A stretch of 62,895 nucleotides of DNA, from the NCBI GenBank assembly GCA_900299185.1, contig OMIV01000003.1, forward strand, positions 1 through 62,895, read 5' to 3'. This document shows positions 16,761 to 27,997 of this stretch, one piece after another (the first letter of the stretch is position 1; the number at the start of each line of letters is the position of its first letter). The notes beneath the pieces were generated by a model that did not search any database, was not told where the DNA came from, and was given only the letters and a program-made list of their open reading frames with translations. Made by a program: the position numbers and the translations under genes. Source of the DNA: Planctomycetaceae bacterium. Its GTDB lineage: Bacteria; Planctomycetota; Planctomycetia; Planctomycetales; Planctomycetaceae.

Positions 16761-16882
16761 GAAGCAGACTCCTAAGTGAAAAGGACTGAGACGAGACGCA
16801 TCAATGCAATCGTCGAACTGACCTCGCTCGTGATGAGAGGTGTCTTACAGACGTTCTAAAGTGGCTCACGCTGTCGATCGTG

Positions 16883-17989
16883 TTACGACATCACTTCGGC
16901 AATTTCGATAGCTCGATGCTCGGCAACTGAGCGATAGCAAGCTTCGACCAGAGCCATCGTTTCCAAGTTGTCGCGACCACTGATCTCAGGCTCGGAACCC
17001 GTTTCGATCGCGACCAGCAGTTGAGCCATCGGACCAACGAAGGCGTCTGGGAACCAGACTTCTTTCCAACGAGGTTGGAACCAATAACCTGGTTGGCGAG
17101 TTGTCGTGTAATCCAAAGTGCTGGGCGTGCGAGCGGGATAGCTGGGCCAACCGATCGTGCCTTTCGCCAGCCCCTGAGTTCCTTCAACTCGCCACTTAAT
17201 CCCAATGTCGCTCTCGGAGCCTTCGAGCGCCGGGCCGGTCCAAACATCGTCCCACGACGATGCTCTTAGGCCGCAGTCGTATTCGAGGATGTAGAGGCAG
17301 ATGCCATCTTCGTGAGCGAACTTCTTTGATGTACGCGGGTCGGGTCGAGCGCTGGCAAAGACTCGACGCGGCGTGCCAAACCAAAAGCGGAATGTGTCGA
17401 GATGATGAATGCTCATGATGCGCAGAGTCACCCAGCCCAATCGCTGCTGCCACGGCATCCAATGAGGGATCGCACGCATGTCGATAGAGCCGAAGATCGG
17501 CTCACCCAAGACGCCGTTCTTTAGCAACGACTTGCACGACCGGACCGACTGGTCGTAGCGCATGTTTTGATTAACTCCGAGCACGATGCCGGCGTCTTCG
17601 CACAAACGCACGATCTCAGCGGCTTCGGCGTAATTCATGCCTAATGGCTTCTGAGCCAAGATGCCTTTCAGATACCGACGCTTTACGGCTGCTCGGACAA
17701 CCTCCAGTTGAATGTCGGGCGGCACTGCGATGTCCACAACTTCGATCTGAGTGTCATCCAGCAGCTGCTCGTAGTTGTCATAGACCTTGGGCAGAGAGTG
17801 GCGATCGGCGACCTCTTGGGCTTTCTCTCGCGAGCGTGCTGCAATGGCGACGGGATTAAATCCCGCCTGCCGATACGCCACCAAATGGCAGTCGGCCATG
17901 ATGAAGCCGGACCCAATACAGCCAATTGCGACGTCCCGGCGTTGCGGCAGCGTTGGCAAATAATCAAACGCGATTTGAAGATCGGACAT
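16883..17989 (-). CDS. Gfo/Idh/MocA family oxidoreductase
   Basis: The 368-residue protein starts with a Rossmann fold ([24 protein letters not shown]) for NAD(P) and has the family's EKP-like element as [16 protein letters not shown]. The C-terminal domain carries the substrate part with [15 protein letters not shown]. Members oxidise or reduce sugars, inositols or related compounds. The start at 17989 has AGGAG seven bases upstream; the open frame to 18043 runs through the rpsA terminator and is rejected. No sugar-pathway genes are adjacent. Confidence 0.88.
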   Translation of the reverse strand: MSDLQIAFDYLPTLPQRRDVAIGCIGSGFIMADCHLVAYRQAGFNPVAIAARSREKAQEVADRHSLPKVYDNYEQLLDDTQIEVVDIAVPPDIQLEVVRAAVKRRYLKGILAQKPLGMNYAEAAEIVRLCEDAGIVLGVNQNMRYDQSVRSCKSLLKNGVLGEPIFGSIDMRAIPHWMPWQQRLGWVTLRIMSIHHLDTFRFWFGTPRRVFASARPDPRTSKKFAHEDGICLYILEYDCGLRASSWDDVWTGPALEGSESDIGIKWRVEGTQGLAKGTIGWPSYPARTPSTLDYTTTRQPGYWFQPRWKEVWFPDAFVGPMAQLLVAIETGSEPEISGRDNLETMALVEACYRSVAEHRAIEIAEVMS

Positions 17990-18020
17990 TCGCTGCTCCT
18001 GTTGATAAGCGGCTTGTGGT

Positions 18021-18056
18021 GAAAAGAAAGAAGGCGTGACCAACGGCCACGCCTTC
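18021..18056 (-). terminator. Rho-independent terminator of rpsA
   Basis: GAAGGCGTG and CACGCCTTC form a 9-bp stem, extended by CC/GG after one mismatch. On the minus strand TTTCTTTTC follows. It lies 26 bases after the rpsA stop and just upstream of the oxidoreductase start. Confidence 0.85.
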
Positions 18057-18081
18057 TGAGGTTTTCAACAATCAAGACGCG

Positions 18082-19872
<1,791 letters not shown>

Positions 19873-20362
19873 ATGACTGACTTTTCCAACAACAGATCCG
19901 TAACGACCGGCAGGCCTTCCAACAAAAAAACGTGTGTCGCAGCGAGGCTGACACACGTTGGGAAATTCGACACCGTCCGCCGTTAAAGAAAGAACCGCTC
20001 TCGGCACCCAAAACCCAGCGTCTTGGAAAACCAGCCCCGAGCGAAGGGCGGGACTATATCTGGGCTCATTTAAGTGATCTACTCAAGAAAGTAGCCAGAT
20101 TCTGACCTAATTTCGGAGTGAGGTGACACCGGCTTGTGTCGCCTGAATAACTCCTTTGAGCGACGTAACCAGACCAACTCGTTTGGGTCCGTGTTGACTC
20201 ATTTTTCCGATCGAGCCTATGAAACAGCCACGAAAGCGTCGGTTGGGCTCTCGCGCTGCTGATGTTTTCGTTCCCACCTTGGCTGTACCTGCCGCTGCTC
20301 TTCGAGCACTTCTCCCGCCGGTTCTGGCGACTCATTTCCCCTCTTGCGATTAGGTCACGCTC
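19873..20362. other. Divergent promoter region, rpsA and TPR gene
   Basis: This 490-base gap must hold the rpsA leader and promoter on the minus strand and the TPR gene promoter on the plus strand. The only clear element is the hairpin at 19924-19959. Minus-strand frames here are open by chance. Confidence 0.6.
19924..19959 (-). promoter_or_regulatory. Intrinsic-terminator hairpin in the rpsA 5' leader (possible attenuator)
   Basis: On the minus strand AACGTGTGTC, an 11-nt loop and GACACACGTT form a 10-bp perfect stem that runs directly into a tract of seven Ts (19930-19924). It sits between the divergent upstream gene and the rpsA ATG, 51 bases before the start. No minus-strand gene lies upstream that would need termination, so attenuation of rpsA is the simplest inference. 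Confidence 0.65.
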
Positions 20363-22888
20363 GTGGCCGATGCTCCTGCCACCGCTGAAAATGCTGAGGC
20401 ACCACCACCGCGTTCCAAGAAGAAGTTGATCATTCTTGGAGTTGTCGCTCTGGCGGTGATAGGGGGCGGTCTGTTCGCGTTTATGGGCAAAGGCGAGAAG
20501 CAACTGACTCCTCCGGAGCAGTTAGCGAAGGCGCTTGAACTGCTGGAAGATCATGACTCGGCGGAAGATCGCATCGTTGCTCGTGATCTCATCGAGAAGG
20601 TCGTTGCGGCAAAATACACCGACCCAGATTTCTCCGGCGCGGTGCCGTATGTGCGCGGAATGTTGGCCTTCTACGAAGCTCGTGAGTTGGTCGGTGTCGA
20701 CATCCAAAAGCCGCTGCTCAAGGCGATCGACTTCTTAGAGGAATCTCGGTTGCGAACCATCCCGCCGGAACGTCGGCACGAATTGGACTACGCACTCGGC
20801 GCGTCGTTGCAGCTCGTGGGTTTGAAGGCGAGGGCACGTGGATTCCTCGAAGACGCGCTGGAGAACTTCAAACCTGAACGTCGTGAGATCTCGACACTCT
20901 TGCTCGGTTCGTATCTCGAAGAGCAGTCCGACGAGACGTTGAAGAAATGCTTACAGCTTGCTGATGAGCTGCTCCAAGACGAGTCGCTGGATGACGACCA
21001 ACAAGAGTTGATTCGCATTCAACACGCGCAAGCTTTGCAGTTGCTCGACCGCACCGAAGAGGCCGAGAAAGTTTTGGCTCAGGCTGAATCAAAGACGACC
21101 AGCACTCAGCAAAGCACGCTGCTCAAGGCGCGGTCCTTGATGGCCAATGCGGACAAGCTGCGAAAGCGCGACGACAAAGCCGCGACCGCCAAGTATCTCG
21201 AAGCACAGCAAATGCTCGCTCCGTTGTTGGCTCCGTTGGTCAAAGATCGAGTCGCTTCACAAGCCAACTTCTTGACGGCTCGCTGTGCCGCACGGCTGCG
21301 TAACGACGAGTCCGCGATCAACTACTTCCAACAGATCATTCGCAAGTACCCCAACACTCACGAAGGGCTGGCGTCGTTGATCGAACTGGCGGATCTCTTC
21401 CGCCGACTTGGACGCAATGAAGAGGCCGTTGCTTCGTATCGCAAGGCGCTGAAGACCATTCGACGTCCCGAAGACTTCCGAAATCGGTGGTTCACCGTGC
21501 GTGAGTTTCAAGAGTCTGCGGAACAGGCTTGGGATGAATGGATTGAAGATGGCGAGTTCGAACTCGCTATCGGCATCGCCGCAGATCTCACGCCTCTCTT
21601 TAGTTTAATGAGAGCCAGTGAACGAGTGGCTGAGACGTATCAGCGGTGGGCTCAACGACTGCAAGCCGATTACGACGCCGCCGGTTACGAGAAGCGGATC
21701 GGCATGACGCCTGAAGTCCGCTCGCGTTGGCGCGAGAGCGCGAAGTCTTTTTCAGACCTGGCGGAGTTACTTCGTCCGACCAAACGCTACGCCGAAGTCA
21801 TTTGGCAAAGCGCGGTCAACTACGCGAACGGCTTCGACTTTGAATCATCCCTTAAGCAGACGACGGCGTTCTTGAACTCTGCTCCGCGCGAAGGAGTGGC
21901 TCCGGCTTACTTGCATCGAGGTCGCATGCAGATGCATCTCGACAAACTCCCGGAAGCGATCGAGAGCTTTCGTCAGGTGATTCGCGACTTCCCACGCGAC
22001 CCGGCCACCTTCGAAGCACAGTTGTGGATCGGCCATTGCTACCTCGAACAAAACAAACTCGAAGACGCCGAGAAAGCCTGGCGAGATCTAATGAATGGCA
22101 GCCTCGATCCACTGGCGAAGGAGTGGCGTGATGCGAAGTTCGCGCTGTCGCAACTGTTGGTTGAGCAAGCAGCCAACGTCTCGAAGCAAGTCGTCGTGCC
22201 GGATGGTCAGCCTCTGACCGAAGCTCAAAAGCAAACACGTGAACGAGCCTTTGATCTCAATCAAGAAGCCATTCGTCATCTCGATGAATACATCCGCCGC
22301 TACCCCACGGCCGACGGACGCTTCGAAGCTCGGCAGCTCATGTCGCGAGCACTGCGATCTTCCATCGAACGGCCTCGCGAGCGATTGCAGGTCAACATGC
22401 CGGCTGCAGCTCGTCAGCAGTTACACAAGGAAATTGAGCGAGCGTTGGATCGGGCGTTGACCGAACTTCGCACGCTGCAAGACGAATTACAGGGGCTGCA
22501 TACCGCGGGCAGATTAGACCGCCTCGGGCAGCAGCTTTATCGCGAGACGTTCTTGGCGATCCCCGACACGCTGTTTGAGCAAGAGCTGTATGACGACGCC
22601 CTCGACGAGTACCGCTCTATCTTAAATCGGTTTCCAGAGCATCCCATGTCGTTGATGGCTTACGTCCAAATGGCGCGGTGCCATGAGAAGCAAGGTCACT
22701 CCGACGAAGCCAGATTGCAGTTCGATCAAGCACGATTGTTGCTGCAACGCTTGCCTGATTCTGCCTTTGTTCCCAGCAACACCAGTCTGACTCGTGCTGA
22801 TTGGACGATCTGGTTGGATTGGGCTCAACAAGTTCGAGGGGGCGGTGGACTCAAGACGGCTTCGGCCGGTTCGCCCGACGTTAAGTAA
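20363..22888 (+). CDS. Membrane-anchored tetratricopeptide-repeat protein
   Basis: The 841-residue protein has a short basic N-terminus, one membrane helix (LIILGVVALAVIGGGLFAFMG, about 22-42), and a long helical region of TPR-like repeats, for example GVAPAYLHRGRMQMHLDKLPEAIESFRQVIRDFP and DTLFEQELYDDALDEYRSILNRFPEHP. It is probably a periplasmic scaffold anchored in the inner membrane. The start is GTG. It ends 77 bases before the flagellar flgN-like gene in the same direction, so a link with motility is possible but unproven. Confidence 0.8.
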   Translation: MADAPATAENAEAPPPRSKKKLIILGVVALAVIGGGLFAFMGKGEKQLTPPEQLAKALELLEDHDSAEDRIVARDLIEKVVAAKYTDPDFSGAVPYVRGMLAFYEARELVGVDIQKPLLKAIDFLEESRLRTIPPERRHELDYALGASLQLVGLKARARGFLEDALENFKPERREISTLLLGSYLEEQSDETLKKCLQLADELLQDESLDDDQQELIRIQHAQALQLLDRTEEAEKVLAQAESKTTSTQQSTLLKARSLMANADKLRKRDDKAATAKYLEAQQMLAPLLAPLVKDRVASQANFLTARCAARLRNDESAINYFQQIIRKYPNTHEGLASLIELADLFRRLGRNEEAVASYRKALKTIRRPEDFRNRWFTVREFQESAEQAWDEWIEDGEFELAIGIAADLTPLFSLMRASERVAETYQRWAQRLQADYDAAGYEKRIGMTPEVRSRWRESAKSFSDLAELLRPTKRYAEVIWQSAVNYANGFDFESSLKQTTAFLNSAPREGVAPAYLHRGRMQMHLDKLPEAIESFRQVIRDFPRDPATFEAQLWIGHCYLEQNKLEDAEKAWRDLMNGSLDPLAKEWRDAKFALSQLLVEQAANVSKQVVVPDGQPLTEAQKQTRERAFDLNQEAIRHLDEYIRRYPTADGRFEARQLMSRALRSSIERPRERLQVNMPAAARQQLHKEIERALDRALTELRTLQDELQGLHTAGRLDRLGQQLYRETFLAIPDTLFEQELYDDALDEYRSILNRFPEHPMSLMAYVQMARCHEKQGHSDEARLQFDQARLLLQRLPDSAFVPSNTSLTRADWTIWLDWAQQVRGGGGLKTASAGSPDVK

Positions 22889-22965
22889 ACAGCAACTGTA
22901 AGTGATCTGACAGACAAACTTCCGAATCGAATCTCAAACTTCTCCTGCCCTGAGGAGTCTTTTCT

Positions 22966-23412
22966 ATGCCAGCCGACACCTCTGTCGAACTGCTGACATC
23001 GCTGCATACACGTCGCGAATACAGCAAGGCCTTGCTGCATCTCTCGCACGAACAGAAGCAGCTCATTGAACAAGATCGGCTCTCGGACCTCATTCAATTG
23101 ATTGGCAAGAAGCAACGCGTGATCGGATTGCTCAATGATCTTGGGCAAGCCTACGGCGGCATGTCGGTGTGGTGGCGGATGACTCGTCACGAACTCTCCG
23201 ACGAGATGCGAGTGGACTGCGAGCGAGTGATTGCACAAACCGAAGCGATCCTGGCCGAGACGTTGGCTTGTGAGCAATCCGGCACCGACGTCTTGACCGA
23301 ACACCGCAATGAGACGCAGCGCGAATTGATGGAACTCGGCGACGTGATGCAAGATCGCCGCGACCGGTCCACTCGCGCGCCGTCGTCGCAATTTTTGGAT
23401 GTCAGTCGCTGA
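22966..23412 (+). CDS. FlgN-like flagellar export chaperone
   Basis: The 148-residue, largely helical protein has the FlgN pattern: leading helix (LLTSLHTRREYSKALLHLSHEQ), a second with the spaced Leu/Lys of FlgN (DRLSDLIQLIGKKQRVIGLLNDL), then a long C-terminal coil. FlgN chaperones hook-associated proteins to the export apparatus. The assignment rests on fold pattern and on position directly before flgB. GAGGAG precedes the ATG. Confidence 0.65.
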   Translation: MPADTSVELLTSLHTRREYSKALLHLSHEQKQLIEQDRLSDLIQLIGKKQRVIGLLNDLGQAYGGMSVWWRMTRHELSDEMRVDCERVIAQTEAILAETLACEQSGTDVLTEHRNETQRELMELGDVMQDRRDRSTRAPSSQFLDVSR

Positions 23413-23491
23413 GTCTGTTTCAAGAACCACCAACAAGTAACCGCGACGAGACGACACGCTCTGAGCCCGTTCAAACGCGAGGTGAAACACG

Positions 23492-23977
23492 ATGTTGCAA
23501 CCTTCATTCGAATCGCGATCAATGCCGCTGCTGAAGCAAGTCGCGCGCTTCGCGGAACGGAGACATGATGCCTTCGTAACTAATATTGCCCACATCGACA
23601 CACCGGGCTACAAGTCGCGCGACCTGCCAGAGACTGCATTCCAGCAGGCCCTTTCCAAAGCCGTTCAAAGGCAAGAACAACCGCAAAGTCCGAGTTCCCC
23701 CTTCTCCTCTGAACTCGCATCGTTGCAGTTTCCGAACTCTCCCTTCCCCCTGCTTCCAACTCCCGCCACTCCGTCACTCGACGATCTCTTCACCCCCGAA
23801 TTATTCCAAGCCCAAGCAGCTCCGTCTGAGAATCTCACATTCCAAGACGGTGGTAATCGCAGCATCGAGCAGCAGTACATGGGCATGACCAAGAACGTGC
23901 TGCTTCAAAATTACGCGCTTCAGTTGATGAACTCGCAGTTCAATACCCTGCAAGCCGTCATCAGCGAACGTGCCTAG
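23492..23977 (+). CDS. flgB: Flagellar basal-body rod protein FlgB
   Basis: FlgB forms the proximal rod of the flagellar basal body. The N-terminus has FVTNIAHIDTPGYKSRDL (residues 28-45), equal to the conserved NxANxxTPGYKxxD of rod proteins, and the C-terminus ends in the matching amphipathic helix (NYALQLMNSQFNTLQAVISE). The central section is rich in Pro, Ser and Gln. The ATG has GAGGTGAAA upstream. It precedes flgC and fliE in the usual order. Confidence 0.9.
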   Translation: MLQPSFESRSMPLLKQVARFAERRHDAFVTNIAHIDTPGYKSRDLPETAFQQALSKAVQRQEQPQSPSSPFSSELASLQFPNSPFPLLPTPATPSLDDLFTPELFQAQAAPSENLTFQDGGNRSIEQQYMGMTKNVLLQNYALQLMNSQFNTLQAVISERA

Positions 23978-24050
23978 TTTGGTTTGCTTCCGCGATCGAA
24001 CCAACAACCGTCTAACAAGTCCTTGAACTCCTCATTGCGGGAGGCCCGTC

Positions 24051-24455
24051 ATGTTTCGCTCTATGGATACAGCGACCGCAGGTTTGGTCGCTCAGCGACA
24101 ACGCATCGAGGTGATTGCGGGCAACATTGCCAACAAGGACGTCACGCGCGACGCAGACGGAAATAAGAATCCGTTTCAACGTCGGTTCGTCGAGTTCTAT
24201 GCCAAACCAGCCCCTTCTGGCGGCGAACCCGGTATCGGAGTGAAGGTCGACATCGATCGCAAAACGCCGCCTCGGCGCGTTGAAGATCGCGGCCATCCCG
24301 ATGCAGGGCCAGACGGTTTCGTGAATTACCCCGGCATCAACATTCAGAGCGAGATGGTGGATGCCATCGCAGCAAGCCGAGCTTATGAAGCCAATCTCAC
24401 GTCGGCCCAGTTCAGCCGCCAGATGATTGAGCAAACCTTGAAGCTGCTGCAGTAG
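24051..24455 (+). CDS. flgC: Flagellar basal-body rod protein FlgC
   Basis: The 134-residue protein has the rod-protein N-terminus (MDTATAGLVAQRQRIEVIAGNIANKD, though the usual NxANxxT is NIANKDV) and the FlgC C-terminal signature (HPDAGPDGFVNYPGINIQSEMVDAIAASRAYEANL). It builds the proximal rod. GGGAGG precedes the ATG. It lies between flgB and fliE. Confidence 0.93.
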   Translation: MFRSMDTATAGLVAQRQRIEVIAGNIANKDVTRDADGNKNPFQRRFVEFYAKPAPSGGEPGIGVKVDIDRKTPPRRVEDRGHPDAGPDGFVNYPGINIQSEMVDAIAASRAYEANLTSAQFSRQMIEQTLKLLQ

Positions 24456-24523
24456 CGGCAGAATTCGAAATCGTTGGTTACGAAAACTACACCTCTCATT
24501 TCAGGCAACTCAGCAAGGTCATC

Positions 24524-24823
24524 ATGGTCCCGTCGATCCGCATCGACATTCCGCAGCTGCCGCCAGTCCCTAGTTGGACTGCGCCGCCGACCAATGCGGG
24601 GGGACCATCGTTTCAAGACGTGTTGCTGCAGTCGTTGAGACAAGTCGGAGGCTATGAGAGCAGAGCTCAAAGTTTGATGACTCAAAGCGTTTCTGGAGGT
24701 GACGTCACTCAAGCCGAAGCCACGATTGCCCTGAGAGAAGCGGACCTGGCCCTCCGAATGATGCTTCAAGTCCGCAACAAACTTTTGGAGGCCTACAACG
24801 AAATCAAAGGCATGCAGTTCTAA
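24524..24823 (+). CDS. fliE: Flagellar hook-basal body complex protein FliE
   Basis: FliE is the adaptor between the MS ring and rod. This 99-residue protein has the family's C-terminal half: GGDVTQAEATIALREADLALRMMLQVRNKLLEAYNEI. AAGG lies shortly before the ATG. Order flgB-flgC-fliE-fliF matches many bacteria. Confidence 0.92.
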   Translation: MVPSIRIDIPQLPPVPSWTAPPTNAGGPSFQDVLLQSLRQVGGYESRAQSLMTQSVSGGDVTQAEATIALREADLALRMMLQVRNKLLEAYNEIKGMQF

Positions 24824-24894
24824 AGCTCGTCGCAATTAACTCGCTCCGTCTGAGGCGGAGTTTGATCCTCATCGACTCACACTGACACCATCCC

Positions 24895-26535
24895 ATGCTC
24901 GCTGCCCTGCAACAAATTCGAGAACAGTTTGCCGCCGTCTTTGGCCCGATGAAGTTGCACCAAAAGGTGACGCTCGTCGTGCTGGGGATCACGGTACTGG
25001 CCCCGTTCGTCTATCTGATGACCGCGCGACCGGGGAGTGATTTCGAACCGCTGCAATGGGGAGCGGCCTACGACCGCGACGTGCTCATTCAAGCCGAGCA
25101 GGCCTTGCTCGAACGAGGCTTCACGGACTTCAAGACCGTCGGTCAACGCATCATGGCGCCGAAACTGAAGGTCGATCAGTACAACGCTGCTCTGAACGCC
25201 GCAGGCATCAACAGCCCGCGAGCGGCACTCGATCAAGAGAAAGAGTTCGACAAGCTCAGCGTGTTTACTCCGCGCGAACAGCTTGATGCGCGACGAGATC
25301 TCATGCTGAAGAAAGAACTGCGGAACATGCTCCGCGATATCTCCGGCATTCAAGATGGTGATGTGATCTGGGCGCGATCGAAGTCCGCTGCTCGCTGGCC
25401 GAACGGGCCGCAGGTCACCGCGACGGTGAAGCTAGTGCCCAAGGCGGGCAAAGAGCTGACCTCGGACAAAGTCGAAGACATCCGCAGTGCTGTCGCGAAT
25501 ATGGTCCCGGACCTGAAGCGCGAGAACGTTGTCATTGTTAATACACGCACCGGTCGGAGCTTTGTGCATACCGATAGTCACGACGATTCGAAGGTCTTGC
25601 AGGTCAAGCACCGAGTGATGCAGGACTATCAGTTGAGGATCACCGAAGCCGTGTCCTACATCCCTGATGTGGTCGTTTCGGTGAATGTCGACTTCGACAA
25701 CATCCGCTCGTCGAAGGAACGCAAACAGCAGATTGACCAGAAGACAGTCGAACTCACGACGATCTCAAAGACTCGCAGCGCAACCAGCACTCAAAACCAA
25801 GCGTCCGGCCAGCCCGGCACGGCGTCGAATCAACCACGCGATCTCAACGCGGTCAGCACTCCGCCTTCTCAGTCCAACGAGAAAGACACCGAGAACGCGA
25901 CGTACGCGGCTCCGTCTGTCACCGTGACAGAAACCGAACTTCTTGGGACGACACCCAAGGCTGTTCGAGTTTCAGTTTCGATCCCTGACGACTACTTCGA
26001 AAAGATCGCGATCCGCGAAGGTGCTCCGTTACCCAAGACGGACCAAGAGAAGGTCGATTTCCGCAAGCGAGTTGACTCAATCAGCACTCGCGAAATCGCC
26101 AAGGTCAAACAGTCGGTGCTGACACTCTTGCCGACGGGTTCAACTCCCGAATCGGTGGCGGTCAACTCCTTCACGCCAGTGACTGTGGAGCAGCCGGTTG
26201 TCACCGTGCCGGTCTCTGAGCAAGTGGGATACATCCTGACGAATTGGGGCAGCACGATTGGGCTGTTGCTGTTTGCCGGTTGGGCTTTGCTGATGCTCAA
26301 GAAGAGCATGCCGGCTTCTCAGCCCTCTGACGGCAAGGCTCTCGACACGCTGATGCAAGCACTACGACCCGAGCCGCCGCCAGTATCGACGGCGGCCGCT
26401 GCGGTGGCTGCTGCGGAAGAAGCCGAGCCGGAAGCACCCAAGCCCAAGAACACACGCGACCTGCTGCAAGATGCGGTCACTCAAGATCCTGCTGCGGCTG
26501 CTGCGATCTTGTCGAAGTGGCTTCAAAAGGTTTGA
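24895..26535 (+). CDS. fliF: Flagellar MS-ring protein FliF
   Basis: FliF forms the MS ring, base of the flagellum and export gate housing. The 546-residue product has an N-terminal membrane helix (VTLVVLGITVLAPFVYLM), the YscJ/FliF ring-building domains (PLQWGAAYDRDVLIQAEQALLERGFTDF; FTPREQLDARRDLMLKKEL...VIWARS), a disordered Ser/Thr/Gln stretch near 295-345, a second membrane helix near 445-465 (GSTIGLLLFAGWALLML) and a C-terminal tail (AAAAAILSKWLQKV) that should bind FliG. No fliG follows: the next gene is on the other strand. Confidence 0.93.
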   Translation: MLAALQQIREQFAAVFGPMKLHQKVTLVVLGITVLAPFVYLMTARPGSDFEPLQWGAAYDRDVLIQAEQALLERGFTDFKTVGQRIMAPKLKVDQYNAALNAAGINSPRAALDQEKEFDKLSVFTPREQLDARRDLMLKKELRNMLRDISGIQDGDVIWARSKSAARWPNGPQVTATVKLVPKAGKELTSDKVEDIRSAVANMVPDLKRENVVIVNTRTGRSFVHTDSHDDSKVLQVKHRVMQDYQLRITEAVSYIPDVVVSVNVDFDNIRSSKERKQQIDQKTVELTTISKTRSATSTQNQASGQPGTASNQPRDLNAVSTPPSQSNEKDTENATYAAPSVTVTETELLGTTPKAVRVSVSIPDDYFEKIAIREGAPLPKTDQEKVDFRKRVDSISTREIAKVKQSVLTLLPTGSTPESVAVNSFTPVTVEQPVVTVPVSEQVGYILTNWGSTIGLLLFAGWALLMLKKSMPASQPSDGKALDTLMQALRPEPPPVSTAAAAVAAAEEAEPEAPKPKNTRDLLQDAVTQDPAAAAAILSKWLQKV

Positions 26536-26551
26536 GGTGCCAATTGGCACC
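26536..26551. repeat. 16-bp perfect palindrome after fliF
   Basis: GGTGCCAATTGGCACC begins right after the fliF stop codon. It has no loop, so it is a poor terminator and a possible protein-binding or recombination site. Confidence 0.6.
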
Positions 26552-26564
26552 GCGTTACTTCTCC

Positions 26565-26610
26565 GTTGCGGAGCGACTGAGCTGCGTAGCCGAGTCGCTC
26601 CGTGACTCGG
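26565..26610. repeat. 46-nt dispersed palindromic repeat, copy 1
   Basis: This sequence matches 41 of 46 positions of the copy at 32821-32866. CGGAGCGACT at 26569-26578 pairs with AGTCGCTCCG at 26593-26602. It lies between the convergent ends of fliF and the esterase gene and may serve as a terminator. Confidence 0.75.
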
Positions 26611-26613
26611 TTC

Positions 26614-27861
26614 TTACTTCGAGATGCTCAATGTCGCAGGCTCGGACGTCAGCTTCATAGCTGGAATCGTGATGGCACCTTGAGCATCCGCTTGGCCTTC
26701 GCCCTTCGCAGCACCGTAGCTCCAACGGAATGCCTCGCCAGGTTTGAGTTGGAACTGCTGCACTCGTCGCAGAGTGACATCAGCGGTTGCTGCCTGAGGA
26801 ATCTCGAACTGCGTCTTCAGCTCTGAAGGCTTCACGAGGAAGAGCGAGATCTCGAACTTCTCAGCCGAGTCGCTGATGTTCTTCCAACGAAAGAACGCGT
26901 TGACCTGACCGGCTACGGTGCTCTTGAGATCGTCGGGCCAGGGCAGCTTTGAATTGCAATTCGCATTCGTGAAGACGGCGTAGGCTTCGTTCTTCTTCAC
27001 GCTCAGCCAGTCGAAGGAATCAATCAGATCATTCACCTTCATGATCTGAGCCGAGTTGTTCGCGTGACCGAACGGCCCCCAATAGAAGAGCAGCGAGTAC
27101 TTGCGATCGTTCATGGCTTGGACGAATCGGTCATGGCCCTCAGCCCATGAATCGTTGGGCGCCGAGTAGTCGATGCAAACTGGCGGGTCAGGCAGCTTGG
27201 CGTTGTCGGGCATGGTGTGTGGCGGGAAATACATGCGGTAGGAGACGTGTTCAACGCCCGCCGGCACGTTGGCTTTGATTGCCGCAAACACGTCGCCGTG
27301 ACGCAGGCCAATGCCGAGCGTGCCGCTGCCACCCATCGAGTTGCCGGAGAGATAGACCCGGTTTGGGTCGATGTCGTATTGCTTGATAGCCCACTTCACG
27401 GTGTCGATGACACGCTTTTCGACGGGCATGGTTTCGCCGCCCGAATTCTTCTTGGTCAGCCCTTGGTCTTTGACGTGCATGCCGCCCCACCACCAATCGC
27501 GCGAGCCGTTCTTGCGGCAGTCGAGATAGAGCGCGTAATGGTCATCGGGCGAACGATAGATGTCGTGATTGCCGACGGTCTTGGTGCAGTTCACGCAAGA
27601 CATCACATCATGTCCTGCGGAGTGCAGCACGACATACAGCGGAGCGTGCTTGCGATCTTCCTTGGGATGAATCACGACGAAGGTGTCTTGCTGAGGTCCG
27701 GCGTAACCCCATTCCGGTTTCACGCCGGCTTCAAAAGTTTCAGTCGCTCGTCCATTGAGCATCGCGTCTTTGGACGCATCTTTGGTCGGTGCCCAAGCCG
27801 ATTCCTGTGCTCGCAACGGAATCGTGACCAGTAAGAACAATGACAGAAACGTGATTCTCAA
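26614..27861 (-). CDS. Secreted alpha/beta-hydrolase (esterase/depolymerase-like)
   Basis: The 415-residue exported protein has a signal peptide (MRITFLSLFLLVTIPLRAQ) and an esterase domain with oxyanion region LYVVLHSAGHD, the nucleophile elbow RVYLSGNSMGGSG (Ser175) and later FYWGPFGHANNS as candidate His. The fold resembles polyhydroxybutyrate-depolymerase/feruloyl-esterase-like enzymes. A C-terminal beta domain of about 110 residues follows. The start is a TTG, supported by AGGAG seven bases upstream. Natural substrate unknown. Confidence 0.82.
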   Translation of the reverse strand: MRITFLSLFLLVTIPLRAQESAWAPTKDASKDAMLNGRATETFEAGVKPEWGYAGPQQDTFVVIHPKEDRKHAPLYVVLHSAGHDVMSCVNCTKTVGNHDIYRSPDDHYALYLDCRKNGSRDWWWGGMHVKDQGLTKKNSGGETMPVEKRVIDTVKWAIKQYDIDPNRVYLSGNSMGGSGTLGIGLRHGDVFAAIKANVPAGVEHVSYRMYFPPHTMPDNAKLPDPPVCIDYSAPNDSWAEGHDRFVQAMNDRKYSLLFYWGPFGHANNSAQIMKVNDLIDSFDWLSVKKNEAYAVFTNANCNSKLPWPDDLKSTVAGQVNAFFRWKNISDSAEKFEISLFLVKPSELKTQFEIPQAATADVTLRRVQQFQLKPGEAFRWSYGAAKGEGQADAQGAITIPAMKLTSEPATLSISK

Positions 27862-27997
27862 AGCCGTGCTCCTCGTGGTTATGATGGATCGCGATCAAGG
27901 ATTCGTCGCAGAAGGGAATGCATCCTAAGGCTGCGAACGATAGAGCCTGACGAGTCGTGCAACAGGAAGTCGAAGCCGTGTGCCCTGCATGCGGAAG

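Noticed and set aside
20066-20503. 145-codon minus frame between rpsA and TPR genes
   Set aside because: Overlaps the TPR coding start and has no family features; the region is needed for divergent promoters.
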